64,000 nucleotides of DNA from Costus lasius (taxonomy: Eukaryota > Streptophyta > Magnoliopsida > Zingiberales > Costaceae), in the NCBI GenBank assembly GCA_027563935.2, contig JANVAS020000222.1:1612001-1676000 (forward strand), written 5' to 3'. Positions 22,072-34,100 of the stretch are shown piece by piece; position 1 is the stretch's first letter; each line of letters opens with the position of its first letter. Under the pieces are notes generated by a model. It was not told the DNA's origin and searched no databases. It worked only from the letters and a program-made list of their open reading frames with translations. The position numbers were made by a program, and so were the translations under genes.

Positions 22072-23534
22072 TGATAAGTATCCGCAATTGCACGGATTTA
22101 TCAAAGTAATAAAAGTTATCGATCCCACGAGGACTACGAAGTTAAGTACTGACTTCTCAACTTGTTTGAATTCAGGCGGACAAAATCAATAGTTCTTCTA
22201 AACTTTTACGGGCATGCAAACTCGAAAATAGCTTTTTAAAGGGTTCAGTTTTTAACGAGTTGGGAATTCATGGGTTCGCCACATTGACAATTATGAGTGG
22301 TTAAAAGAATAACTAATTCAAAGAAATTATCTAACATGAAAGGAACTCTTCCTGAGGTGCATACTACCTCCTCCCGAAGCGTAGTACGGTATTCAACTAG
22401 ATTAACTAACTACTCCCGTGATAGTTAACCCAATTGAACCCCTTAAGCTCTATGAAGCATTTGTTTAACCCTTCAGACAAATCCAAACTACTCCTGTGAT
22501 TGGATTCGTAGGTCTAGTTGAAATAGATCGGACGTTGCGATTCACCTCCCGGTCCTTCTCGCAACGTCTAAGATGTAAAAATACTTGGCCAAGGTAAATT
22601 ACGAGATAGGTAAAATTTCAACTAAATCATGCAGATAAATTCTAATGAAAATAGTAAAAGCATGGATTAACTCATAAAAGTCAAAGGGCTACGCCCAATC
22701 ATCCCGACAAAGGTTTCTACTCGCTCATGTTAGTATGGAAATACATGGTGTTGTGATGAACTGGTAAACGCATAAAAGATTGCAAGAAATCACTAAAAAG
22801 ACTACAGAACTGCCTTCTCCTTGATCCGAGGATGGGGATTGGCTGATCTATCGTCGCCTTCAGGGGAAATCTCGCCGGAAAAATGTTTGAAACTAGGTTT
22901 TTGCCCTTGTCGCCGCCGTTCGCTTTCGTCCGTCGAAGCTCTCTTAAACTGATCAAAATCCCATCTTTTATAGCTAGACCGGTTTAGAACCCATCAAGGA
23001 ATGGTTCTGCAAAGTTTGGCTCAAATCTAGTTCAAAACGAGTGAGAATCGAGCGAAAAACTCATCAGGCAAAAACTTTTACGGCCCGTGATGTGTTTACG
23101 GCTTCGGCCGTAATTCTTTCGGCGTATAATGCTTTTGGTCACAGAAACTTTTACGGCCCGTGATGGAATTACGGCTTCACCCGTGAAAGTTTCGGTGGAC
23201 TTTTATACTTAGCCAATTTTCACCTCCCGCTCGTCGTCATGTTTACGGCTGAATCCACAATTACGGCCAAGGCCGTAAATGTCTCGTTCTTTACCGTTTT
23301 TGCTCCAAATTTGACGTGTGGGCTCGTGATCTCCTCGAGAATCATGCTTTGACCTTAAAACTCTCGAAATCCTTCATTTTTATGCCTTTTTATCTACATT
23401 TCAATAAAACCAAAAAAAGTGAAGATTCTGTGCAAAGTAAGATAAAAACACTAGAAGTAACACAAAATCGTGCAAATAAGTCCAAAATATGATGTAAAAC
23501 ATAGGCAAAAATACTATATAAATGCAACGCATCA
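22072..23534 (-). repeat. 5' LTR of Athila-like element 1, 1463 bp
   Basis: On the minus strand it begins TGATGCGTTGCATTTATAT and ends CGGATACTTATCA. A dense set of TTACGGC/GCCGTAA-type dyads lies at about 23080-23290. The block around 'gacgttgcgagaaggac' (near 22535-22570, minus strand) and the LTR start are shared with Athila-like element 2. Confidence 0.85.
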
Positions 23535-23539
23535 AATAC

Positions 23540-25455
23540 ATAGCACAGCGAAAGAATATCCCCAAAATAGGCTAGTCCCAAAAACCCAGTGAAGATCTCT
23601 TGCGAGGGGGTCGACACAATGAGATAGAAAATACCTAGAGCAAGGTGATGCCAATGTCGAGGTAGGTGCCCAAGCGTGTGCCCTCTGCAGTCTCACACAC
23701 ACGGATGCCTCGAGCTCTCTTCTTCCTCGCCCGGTGCTAGCCTCGGGAAGAAGATCCAAGCCTTAGGGTTCCTTCTTCAAGCCTTACGCCACCTCCAAGG
23801 TTCTAGTGCTAATGAAGAAAGGAGAAGGGAAGGGATGAAGACAAGTCGCCAAGACATCAATGCTCCTTGCGCCAAGAGGAAAGGAGGAAGAGGTGCTCTC
23901 GGCCTTTGATGGAAGAGGATGCGCCAAGAAGAAGTCTCTTGCTCTCACCTCTTTGTTTCTCATGCCAACTTGAATGCATGCCTTACACACTCGCATATGA
24001 TGTGTATATATAGATCAAGGGGTGGCAACAAAAAGGTGGGCACAATATGAAGAGATGTGGCTAGGGTTTACAAGGTGGCAATTAGGGTTTATGGCTTTGG
24101 AAAGTCTCCAAGACTTTTTCATAAATTCAATGCAATCGCCCAAGACTTACCATAGAAGTCTATCATGCCTTAGAGGCCTCAAGCCTTGCCATAGTGGCAA
24201 GCTTTCCATCTAAGCATGAAGGGGGAGGTGCCAATTCCTTCCAAAGAAAGCAAATTGCGCCAAGATCACCCCATTATGCCCTTGGCGCCAATGGGGTTGG
24301 CTTTTCTCCCCATTATACCCTTTTAGCCCATTGCCTCTTCATGACAACTTGTTATTGGGCCTCATTCGATAATGAGCAAGCCCAAGCTTCAGTACATGGG
24401 TTGATTAAGCAATTGGATCCAATCCAATGCAACCTTATTCCAAATTTGACCAACCATGGTCAAATACGGGTCAATCTGCCAAAAATAAAGTTTGGCTCTA
24501 ATAACTCTCTTCCATCTCATCAGGCCCATTGGTGCTGATGAAATCTCCCAAATAGATCTGAATCATCCAATAACTCGATCATAAGGCTTCCCGATCAATA
24601 CAAGAACTCGAGTATCAAGGTGTGCGACCCTGTAGATTCCTCTGACGTTGGCAGTGCTGACCTAAGGTCATCACAAGCAATGAGTGGCACCTAGCAGTGC
24701 ATCACTACTACCCAAGTCATAGGAATGGATATCGATATCGACATCCCCATCATCGCAACTAGGTACAAATGCATCATAGTCTCTTTTCCGAACTGATATC
24801 CGATTGGACAAGTGCATCACCACTTGTATTCACCCAATCACATGATCATGACTAAATCAAGTTCTCACCTGGGTATGGCCATACACTTTCAGTTATAGAT
24901 CCATAGAGGAGCTCCATGGATATCAAGCTTCCCTTAGGAAGGGGCAAATCCTCTATCTGTTCATTGACCTTCTCATATGGGTCGTGACATACTCAATAAC
25001 AACCGTCATTACCTCCCAACTACGGCCAGATGTTAGGTTGTATCAAAGAATGTCCCTAACCATATAGAATGGTCAATGACCTCAAGTCAAGGGATCAATG
25101 CATCTCCTGTCACTTGTGAGGGTAACTCATGACACCAAGTCATTGCCTCATAGCGGGTCGGTCCAGTATATCCACCACTGATATACCCATATGTCTGCAT
25201 TAGCACCTCGTGTCTAACTAGCCCATATACCAGTCTCACAAGTACCATAGTTGTCTCATATCCACTAAGGTACATTGACTGGGGACAACCATTTGAGCAC
25301 AGATCCAATCTGTCTCCAGGGACATTATCATGTAAGTACACAATCGCAGATGTAGACAAACAATGATAACGACAATGCTAGAAAGATATATAAATATCAG
25401 AGTCAAGTAGTACAAATGTGGACCAATACTAAGTCTCAGGGCATATACACCAATA
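23540..25455 (-). repeat. family-B copia LTR remnant
   Basis: It aligns by eye with the B1 LTR (7210-9094) from 'agcacagcg' at 23541 to 'gggcatatacaccaata' at 25455, including a TATA-like 'tatatata' at about 24005. Its outer 30 or so bases are cut at the left by Athila-like element 1, so that element inserted into it. The end CCAATA (for CCAACA) and many differences show age. No internal sequence adjoins it, so it may be a solo LTR or a fragment. Confidence 0.75.
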
Positions 25456-27132
25456 GGTGCAATTCCTCCAAGGAATTGCCACAAGACATTAGCCACATCC
25501 TCTCTTGAATTGGTGCAACATGAAGTATAGAAATAATCTACCTTCTTGCCTTATCAAGAGAGGGATTATGAGTTCAATTCTAATTTGACTTTCCATATAT
25601 CGTTGGCGCAACTGCATGCTTGAATTAATTAAGCAATACACGCCAATATATCAGTCCACTTTCGTCCAAGTTTGTTTTCAATTGAGGAAACCAAATTCCA
25701 TAAGGATTTATCATGGCATTGGCGCAAATTCCATATATGGAATTAAGCCATGCGCCAAGCATAAATCTTACTCCCATTTGGATTCCAATTTACCACAATT
25801 AGATTTAATCCACAACTCCTAATTGAATTTGAATTTTATCTCTAATTTGATCTTGGATTCAAAACCTTATTGGATTAGGATTTGCGCCCACCACTATGGG
25901 CCAAATCCAAATTCAATTCTCATTAGGATTTGAATCCTAGTTGGATTAGGATTTGAATCCTAGTTGGATTAGGATTCCAATTCCTAATTAAATTAGGATT
26001 CCAACTCCTACTTGGATTAGGATTCCAATTCCTAATTAAATTAGGATTCTAATTTCTAATTAAATTAGGATTCCAACTCCTAATTAAATTAGGATTCGAA
26101 TCCAATATGCTTTATTATTCCAGGTCCAAATTTAACTCAGATACAGAGTACAAATTTGACTCAGATTTAACCATGAATCCTAATTGGACTCAATTCAATG
26201 AATCTGTCTTGGACTCAGAATCAGATTGAACTCAAATACATTCCAAGATATCCAGATCAAAATACAACGACAAGAGTCTATTGCGTGTGACCCCGTAGGA
26301 TACATATGACGATGGCAATGATGATTAAACATCATAAGTAGTGAGAGGTATCTAGCAACACATCACTACTACCTATGTCATAGGACTAAAGTCATCTTGG
26401 CAATCACCTCACTAACAAGCAACGAGGATTCCATGCATTCTAGATCCCTTTGCCTAAACTGATATCCAGCCATTAGATTAGTCTCTTATTTATTAATCCA
26501 ACTTATTGGTCATGACTCAAACAGTGTGGCCATACATTCCTGTCATGCACCAATGAGGTGGGGCGCCCCAAGATAGATATCAAGCTTCCAATTAAGGAAG
26601 GGGCAAATCCTACTATTAGTCATTCATATCTCTATATGACTTATGATATGCCCAACGATAGCTATTTTGATCACCCAATTACAGAGAGATGTAAGACTGT
26701 ATCAAAACACATCCATTATTATATCTAGATATGAATACCTCAAGTCTAAGGATCAATGCAAACCTCTTGCATGTGAGATTGACCTATTGACTAGACAAGT
26801 CAACCCTCACGGTGGGTCACTCCAGTGCAACTAATGCTGAAGCACCTGTATGTCTGCGATACTGTGTCTCACACTTAACCAGCCCATACACTAGTCTCAC
26901 ATGTACCAAAGTTGTCCCTTGTCTACTGAGATACCTCGACTAGGGATTACTATGAGGATGGATCCAACCAAACTCATGGGACATTATTTATGCAATCCAA
27001 TACATCAACGCTGGTAAAGAAATCTGCATAAAAATGACCATGCCTCTATTGATTACATCAATTCTATCAAAGTACATTTAAATGATGCTGGACCATGTTC
27101 ATATATTAGTCTGCAGGGCATAAACACTAGCA
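25456..27132 (-). repeat. copia LTR remnant, third subfamily (C)
   Basis: No gene is present. The part from about 26280 contains Angela-LTR landmarks on the plus strand: 'gtgtgaccccgtaggatac', 'gtatctagcaacacatcactac', 'gtggccatacattcctgtcatg' and the end 'gggcataaacactagca' at 27132. The left part is rich in 'gcgcca' and has a degenerate 'ttaggattc' array. The left boundary is uncertain: family-B sequence up to 25455 may have inserted into this LTR. Confidence 0.55.
25923..26104. repeat. degenerate tandem array of a ttaggattc-containing unit (about 23-25 bp)
   Basis: Roughly seven imperfect units have the form attaggatt(tg/cc)aatccta(g/a)tt, including the inner dyad GGATTTGAATCC. It lies inside LTR remnant C. 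Confidence 0.6.
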
Positions 27133-27604
27133 CTTATTAGAAAGCCCCATTAAGCAATGGGCCTAGCCCAAGGTCCATTACGCATATTAACTAAGCCATT
27201 AGATCCAATCCAATTTAACCCAAGGTCAAATGAGGCTTTACCATGGTTAATTTGTCCAATATGCCGAAAATGGAATTTGGCCCCAATAAGTTTCTTCCAT
27301 CTCATCAGGCCCATTGGTGTTGATGAAATATCCCAAATAGATCCGAGTTATCCAATAACTCGATCTAAAGGCTACCCGATCAATATGAAAACTCGAGTAT
27401 CAAGGTGTGCGACTCTGTAGGTTCCTCTGGCATTGGCAGTGATGACCTAAGGTCATCACAAGTAGTGAGTGGCACCTAGCAGTCCATCTCTGTTACCCAA
27501 GTCATTGGAATGGATATCAACATCGACATCCCACCATCGCAACTAGGTATAGTTACATTATAGTCTCTTTGCCAAACTAATATCCGATTGGATAAGTGTG
27601 TCAC
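27133..27604 (-). repeat. family-B-like copia LTR fragment, split by E2 (left part)
   Basis: It resembles 24340-24800 in order: 'catctcatcaggcccattggtg', 'gtgcgactctgtagg', 'gcacctagcagt', 'ccgattggataagtgtgtcac'. It is continued at 36706-36810 after E2, whose duplication is GTCAC (27600-27604). Confidence 0.7.
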
Positions 27605-29288
27605 TGTTGGGGTATGCCCTTAAGGCTAATGTTTGAGGCCTATGGGAATGTAACAAGTATCATGTAATAAACTCTATGTGTTTATAAAGGCATGGTTGTT
27701 ATTCAGTTAGCTACATTGTCTGCTGCAATATATGTTCTTCTGAATAATGTCTCAAAGCTGTTCAGCTGGGCTGACATGCTATTATGTCCTTAGTCGATAT
27801 ATCTTGGTAAACATGAGACAGCCTCGATATGGTTAAGACTAATATGTGTTCTAATCTTATAGGATGCTTCGAGCATGGAATAAGATGTAGACTCATGGGT
27901 ACATGGGATGTACTGGACAGACCCTACTAGGATGTTCAATTGTTTGTCACAATGTGAATATTCCTTGATTAAGACAAGTGGCACATTTCCTCTGACTTGA
28001 GATCACTTGTGTTTTCTAAATGATGATTGTCATTGTTTTGAGGTAGTTCAATATCATTTGAAACATAATGATTATAGACTATCTTGGATGGTGAGCTTGA
28101 ATCAGGTTAGAGCACTAGTGATAGACATAGGATTGCCGTCTCCTTGTTTAAGGAGTGTGATGTTCTAAAGGGGCCCCCTGGATGAGATGATTGAGAGAGT
28201 GTATGGCCATACCCAGGTGACAGTGATCATCTGTTCTAATCATGCTCATCATATTGGAGTTACGAGCTTGACAGGCTTGTCCATTAAGAACATCCAGTGG
28301 CAAAGGAAATATGTATGCTTTGTGAATTGATTCACACTTGTGCTGTTTTTGGGTGAAGTCTTGGAAGACTCTTTCCTTGATATCGGGAGACAGTGATGTG
28401 TTGCTAGATACCCCTCACTGGTTGTGATAATGTAAATTATCGTTACCGATGTTTTAAGGAAACCCTCAGGGTCGCACAATTGATGATATGGCTTACTTAA
28501 GTCAGATCGTGTGGACTGAATTGTTTCGGGTTCAGTTTAAAGGGATTTAATCTCTGATTGTGAGTGAGATCTGGTCTGATCATGTTTGATTGATTAGGGC
28601 TTGAGATCGGTAAGCTTCGATCGAGAGAAGAGATGCTAGATCGGTCAGATCAGGAGCATCATAGAGATCAACGGCTAGATCTGGAACCTTAGGGTTTTAA
28701 TATGATCTAGGCCATGTCGTTTGGTTTATTTGGTAATTGAACCAAAATTAAATTAAACCAAAATGGTTCAAGCATTGGCGACAAGTTCACTTGGCGTGAA
28801 CATGTTGGGCGGTTAGTGGTGCTATTTTTAGCAACCATGATCTCCACTTGGAGACACTCATGTTCGAAAGAGAGTGCTCTCTCTATTCTCGCGACTTGAA
28901 CGCATTCCTCTTGTTTTTCCGTGGGTGACGACGCCTTGGATTTGGAGGAGAAATCGGCAAAGAAAAGATCTCTTCATCCCTTTCTCATTTTCGATCAAAG
29001 ACTTCTTTGGATCTTGCTAGCACAAGGATCGCAAAGAGGAGTAGGCGACATCAACTGTGTGCGTCACCTCTGGAGAAGATCTGCTTTGATCTTTGCTTCC
29101 TAGGCGCCATTCGAAATGGCTATGGTATGAGTTTTATCTCTTACATGCAATCGTTTCCATTTGGTTGATCATATCACATGAACCGATTCTTGAAACCCTA
29201 ATCCGCTGCCCAAAAATTTTATGCGCCACTGCCTAGGGTTTTCGCTCCCCCTAGAAGGGGACCCCCCTTAGTTTAAGGGGTACTTTCA
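27605..29288 (+). repeat. 5' LTR of E2, 1684 bp
   Basis: It begins TGTTGGGGTATGCCC and ends TTTAAGGGGTACTTTCA, followed by the PBS. Two GC hairpins (CCCCCTAGAAGGGG and CCCCTTAGTTTAAGGGG) fill its last 45 bases. Confidence 0.95.
28822..28831 (+). promoter_or_regulatory. TATA-like box CTATTTTTAG, E2 5' LTR (also 36234-36243)
   Basis: The 10-mer is conserved in position with E1 and E3a, 457 bp before the LTR end. Confidence 0.4.
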
Positions 29289-29290
29289 AT

Positions 29291-29302
29291 TGGTATCAGA
29301 GC
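29291..29302 (+). other. primer binding site, initiator tRNA-Met (E2)
   Basis: TGGTATCAGAGC lies two bases after the 5' LTR. Confidence 0.92.
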
Positions 29303-30580
29303 CTGATGTTTCATGCTTGTTTATGATTGCCATGATATGTCATATGATCCATGTATGCGCATTATAATAGATCTATAGGTTACATGCGATTATCTAAGTT
29401 GGCGAAAATTCATGATTTGTATAGATGTTATTTTCTCCATTGCGCATGTTGTTGTTGGCGCATGTTTTTGTAAGTTTTTCTAAAAACCTTGATCACATGC
29501 GCGTTTCACCTTAGATCTAATGCTCCTACATTAAACCCTTAGATGGGTTATTAGGGTTGAAGTCACCCCCTAGGTTAGATCCAAACATGTCTGATCAGAC
29601 TATCTGACAGCCTGAATGGGTCGACCAGTTAGCACCTTGGCGCATGCCTGTGGTGGCTATAGGTCGACTGCAGACAGGTGTGTAGCGATGTCTGATTGAG
29701 ACAACTGATGAACGCACCTGAGTTAGGCCCGGGGTCACGCCCGCTTGCTAGACCTCAGTGTGGTCGTTCAGCCTTGGTGCATGCATGGTTGACCTTTTGG
29801 TCGACTCAAGTCAGTTAGGACTTGGTGCATGCTAGGGCAGTGGATCTGACTAGGTTGGATGAGTGGATCCCTAGTAATGGACCATTGTAAGGTTGTGGGG
29901 CAAATAAGGAAAAATTAAAAAAAAAAAATTTATTTTTCCTGACTGGATCACATGATGGTTGTTGCATCTGCTTGTTTATTTAGTCTTATGTGGGCTGCCC
30001 GTTTTTAATGTGTGCTGTGCTGGGGCCTGCGTGCCTGGATTATATGTTGTAAATTAATTTTCTTTATGTGATCTGCGTATCACAATTTTAATTAATTTAT
30101 AATGTGAAAGTGACCTGCGTGTCACTCTTGTCTAGATAGTTAAATTTGTAATTTAATTAGACAAGAGCACAATGCACACTTGGCAGAGGCGCATGCAGCA
30201 GTGGCTAGACCAGGTGGGAGGTCCAGGGTTCGACTCTGGGACCGGGCGCAAATTCCTGGTGGGCGCACCTGAGCTGCAATTGGCGCTTGGGCCCTGGGTT
30301 GGGCCAGATGAGCAGCTAAAGACCCATAAAGAGCAAGTGTAGACTTAAGTTAGGTTAAGGTCTCACTAGGGCTATGGGCTTTTACCACAAAAGACACATG
30401 CTTTCTTTTATTGCTTTATATTAGAATTGCATGAGTAAATTTATCTTCTGCTATCACCATAGGAATTGAATGATAGGCAAGAAGATAAAAGACCGTTAAA
30501 ATCCAACGATTAAATATCAAGCTCGTAAGCCTTCTGACGCGAAACCTCACTGTTCTGATTATCGTTGGAGCCGTGTTGTA

Positions 30581-30593
30581 CCCACTCAGTGGG
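30581..30593 (+). promoter_or_regulatory. leader hairpin 1, E2
   Basis: CCCACTCAGTGGG has a 5-bp stem and loop TCA, preceded by GTGTTGTA and followed by CAC. Confidence 0.5.
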
Positions 30594-30789
30594 CACGTCC
30601 ATCTATCTTCAGACGGTGCGGGATTACACCTGTGTGTTACAGAGCAGGGATTTATCCCTTCTCGTTGCTCAGCATAGCACATGGTGGTCCAGGGAGTAGG
30701 TCGGGTCAGCTTGACCGTGTAGGCTACATATGTGGCGCATATGGTAGCACATGGAGGCAGCCATCTGTGGGGTCAGAGATTGTGTTGTA

Positions 30790-30802
30790 CCAACTCAGTT
30801 GG
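30790..30802 (+). promoter_or_regulatory. leader hairpin 2, E2
   Basis: CCAACTCAGTTGG has the same loop and the same flanks as hairpin 1, with one compensatory base-pair difference. Confidence 0.5.
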
Positions 30803-31113
30803 CACAGTCTGCTGGACTGCCCAGATGAAGGGGAATCGCACGGGTTGGCGATCGGCAGGGACTGCCTACCAGAAACTAGTGCTTGTACTCTCTGTGCATC
30901 TTATCTCGCCTGAGCGGGACGCGGAGACCAAGTATGAAATCTGGATCCCATCTCACTAAAAGAGTTCTACTCTTTCGGGCTGTTTTGCTGGATTTTTCAC
31001 GCCTGATAAAATAGTGAGAAAAAGAATCTTTCTTAAGTCCTGATTGATTCTTATACATTGATACTGACCTTGCTGTTCTTGCATTGTTGTAGATACCTGC
31101 AGCAACGAACACC

Positions 31114-34100
31114 ATGAACTTCAATGTGCGATCCCTACTGGAAAGAGAGAAGTTTGCTGGGCCGAACTTCTCTGACTGGTTTGGACACCTTAAGATCGTT
31201 CTTAAGGCAGAGAGGAAACTGTATGTCCTCGAGACGGCGATACCGCCGCAGCCCGCTCCGAACGCCGCAAGGGCGGTTCGGGAAGCCTATGAAAAGCACG
31301 TCAATGATAGCATTGATGTCGCTTGCCTGATGTTAGCGTCTATGACGCCACCGCTGCAGCGTCAGCATGAGGACATGTCGGCTAGAGACATGATTACAAA
31401 CCTCAAGATGTTGTATGCTGCACAGGCGAGGACTGAACGCTATAATTTGACGAAGCTCTTCTTTCAGAGCAAACTGGCTGAAGGGAGCCCAGTGGGAGCT
31501 CACGTGCTCAAGATGATTGGGCACAAGGAGGCTCTAGAGAAACTGGGGCATACCATCAACCAGGAGCTTGCTGTGGACATTATTCTGCAGTCTCTCCCGC
31601 CATCATTCGACGCGTTCATTATTAATTTTAATATGAACAAAATCGATTGTACTCCGGCAGAGCTGCTGAATATGCTCTTGACCACTGAGGAAACTCTGAA
31701 GGGTAAGCCTTCAACCTCTGTCTTGATGGTTCCTTCCAGGAACAAGAAGAAGGGGAAGAAGGGCAAGGCCCCGGTCAAGAATTACAGCAAGGCTCTGAAG
31801 CAGAAGGTGAAGCGGTCTAAGGAATACAGGTGTTTCCACTGTGGCCAGCTGGGTCACTGGAAAAAGGACTGTAAAGCGCTCCAAGGAGATAAGAGGGGAA
31901 GCTTTGCTTCTGGCTCAGGTATATTCGTGACTGAGGTCATGTATTCTTCTTCTGTATCATGGGTGTTGGACACTGCATGTGGAGTTCACATTTGTTCAAA
32001 TGTGCAGGAACTCAAGAGAAGAAGGCAGGTGGGACAGCATGAGGTGGACCTACGCGTTGGAAACGGGGCACGGGTTGCTGCTGTTGCTGTAGGAGACTAC
32101 TTCATTACTTTACCATCTGGAATTGTATTGGAACTAAACAGTTGTTATTTTGTTCCCAGTATAACTAAAAATATTATCTCCATTCCTGCTCTTGTCAGGA
32201 AGGGGTTTTCCTTTGAATGCAATATTTCAAAGTGTGTTTTGTCATATGATAATATTGTTTATGCAACTGGTTCAATTAATAATGGGTTATTCATGTTGGA
32301 CATGGAAAGTTCTATACAGAATGTTGATATTAAGAAAGCCAAGTATGCTGATGACAGCACCTTGCTATGGCATAGTCGTTTAGGCCATATTAACGAGAAA
32401 CGCATTAAGCGGTTGCATGATCATGGACTGCTGGGATCATTCTCCTATAAGGAGATTGATACATGCAAAGCTTGTTTGATGGGTAAAATGACGAAGTCAC
32501 CTTTTCCTAATAAAGGTCAAAGGGCTTCAGGTTTACTTGACCTCATACACAGTGATGTGTGTGGGCCATTTAGTAAACATGCCAGAGGTGGCTATCAGTA
32601 CTTCATTACATTTACTGATGATTTCAGTAGATATGGGTATGTCTATCTGATGAGACATAAGAGTGAATCTTTTGACAAGTTCAAAGAGTTCAAGAATGAA
32701 GTACAAAATCAGCTAGGCCGTAATATCAAGGCACTTCGCTCAGATCGAGGTGGTGAATACCTAAGTCATGCATTTACTGACTATCTAAAGGAGTGTGGGA
32801 TTATCTCACAGCTCACTCCACCAGGAACACCGCAATGGAATGGTGTGTCCGAGAGGAGAAATAGAACGTTACTTGATATGGTTCGTTCTATGATGAGTCA
32901 GGCTACTCTTCCATACTCCTTTTGGGGTTTTGCGCTGGAAACAGCTGCAAAGGTACTAAACCGAGTGCCATCCAAGGCAGTTTCAAAGACGCCATATGAG
33001 TTATGGTATGGGAAACAGCCGAGCTTGACATTTATCAGGATCTGGGGTTGCGAGGCTTATGTTAAAAAGCTCGCCTCTAGGAAACTAGAGAGCAGATCTG
33101 ACAAATGTATCTTTGTCGGTTACCCTAAGGAAACTAAGGGTTATTATTTCTTCGATCCCAATGAGAACAAGGTTTTTGTTGCTCGGACGGCCATATTTCT
33201 TGAGAAGGAGTTTCTTCTGCAAGAGGCCAGTGGGAGAGAAATAAAGCTGGATGAGAATCCAGAAGAAGGACAAAGTGATCAAGCACAGTTGGATGAGCCT
33301 GAGCCGGTAGAACAGGTTATTGAACAACCTGAGGCTCAGACATCACGGGAACCGCGAAGATCGGGTAGGATTCGTCGACAGCCTGAGCGCTATGACGGAG
33401 TCTACATCATTGACAATGATGAACCCCTTACTTATGAGGATGCGGTCAGTGGACCAGAGTCAGCGAGATGGCTTGAGGCTATGCGCGCCGAGATGGACTC
33501 CATGTCAGATAACCAAGTCTGGGATTTGGTTGATCCGCCTCCGGGAGTTATCCCTATAGGCTGTAAATGGATCTTCAAGAAGAAGATTGACATGGATGGT
33601 AACGTAGTTACCTATAAAGGCAGGCTAGTTGCGAAAGGTTTCAAACAAATCTACGGGATAGATTATGATGAAACTTTCTCACCTGTAGCCATGTTTAAGT
33701 CTATTCGGATTCTTTTCGCGATAGCTGCATATTATGATTATGAGATTTGGCAGATGGATGTGAAAACAGCTTTCCTTAATGGAAATCTGGATGAGGATGT
33801 GTATATGACACAACCAGAAGGTTTCACTAATCCAGCAGATCGTCATAAAATATGCAAGTTAAAGAAGTCCATTTATGGACTTAAACAAGCATCAAGAAGC
33901 TGGAATATTCGTTTTGATGAATCAGTTACTGAATTTGGTTTCATCAAGAACGAGGATGACCCGTGTGTATATAAGAGGTTTAGTGGGAGCGTGATTACTT
34001 TCCTAGTCCTCTACGTCGATGATATCTTGATCATTGGAAACGACATTCCTGAAATGCATGCTGTTAAGGCATGGCTGAGGAAATGTTTCCAGATGAAAGA

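Larger units (their letters stand above)
9095..23534 (-). mobile_element. Athila-like Ty3/gypsy element 1, without RT/integrase, 3' end missing
   Basis: Reading leftward: 5' LTR (22072-23534), tRNA-Asp PBS, gag (20868-21818 and up to 11798), protease (about 11115), the GGGAGGCAACCCAG block (10474-10489), an untranslated stretch, then an ORF at 9684 broken by copia B1. RT, RNase H and integrase are absent: barely 500 bp separate the protease from the GGGAGGCAACCC block. The duplication AATAC follows the right end (23535-23539), but the left copy is off-window. E1 is inserted in gag. The gag motifs YNPGWRNHPN and FFPPAK-like FFPPSKT identify the Athila type. Stops in gag and protease show it is decayed. 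Confidence 0.8.
29303..31113 (+). other. leader of E2
   Basis: This 1.8-kb untranslated leader is parallel to that of E1. It has the paired hairpins at 30581-30593 and 30790-30802. A pyrimidine-rich stretch ends TTGTTGTAG at 31092, about 20 bases before the start codon. An A-run near 29920 is a minor oddity. Confidence 0.75.

Noticed and set aside
25923..26104. ttaggattc repeats considered as interstitial telomere sequence.
   Set aside because: The unit is about 23-25 bp and lacks TTTAGGG runs; it is LTR low-complexity sequence.
23540..27604. A single composite element was considered for the stretch between Athila-like 1 and E2.
   Set aside because: The pieces match different LTR subfamilies and contain at least two LTR ends (25455 and 27132). 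No internal coding region links them.
29289..29303. ATTGGTATCAGAGCC looked like part of a tRNA gene.
   Set aside because: Only the 12-base primer complement is present, placed next to the LTR; no cloverleaf surrounds it.
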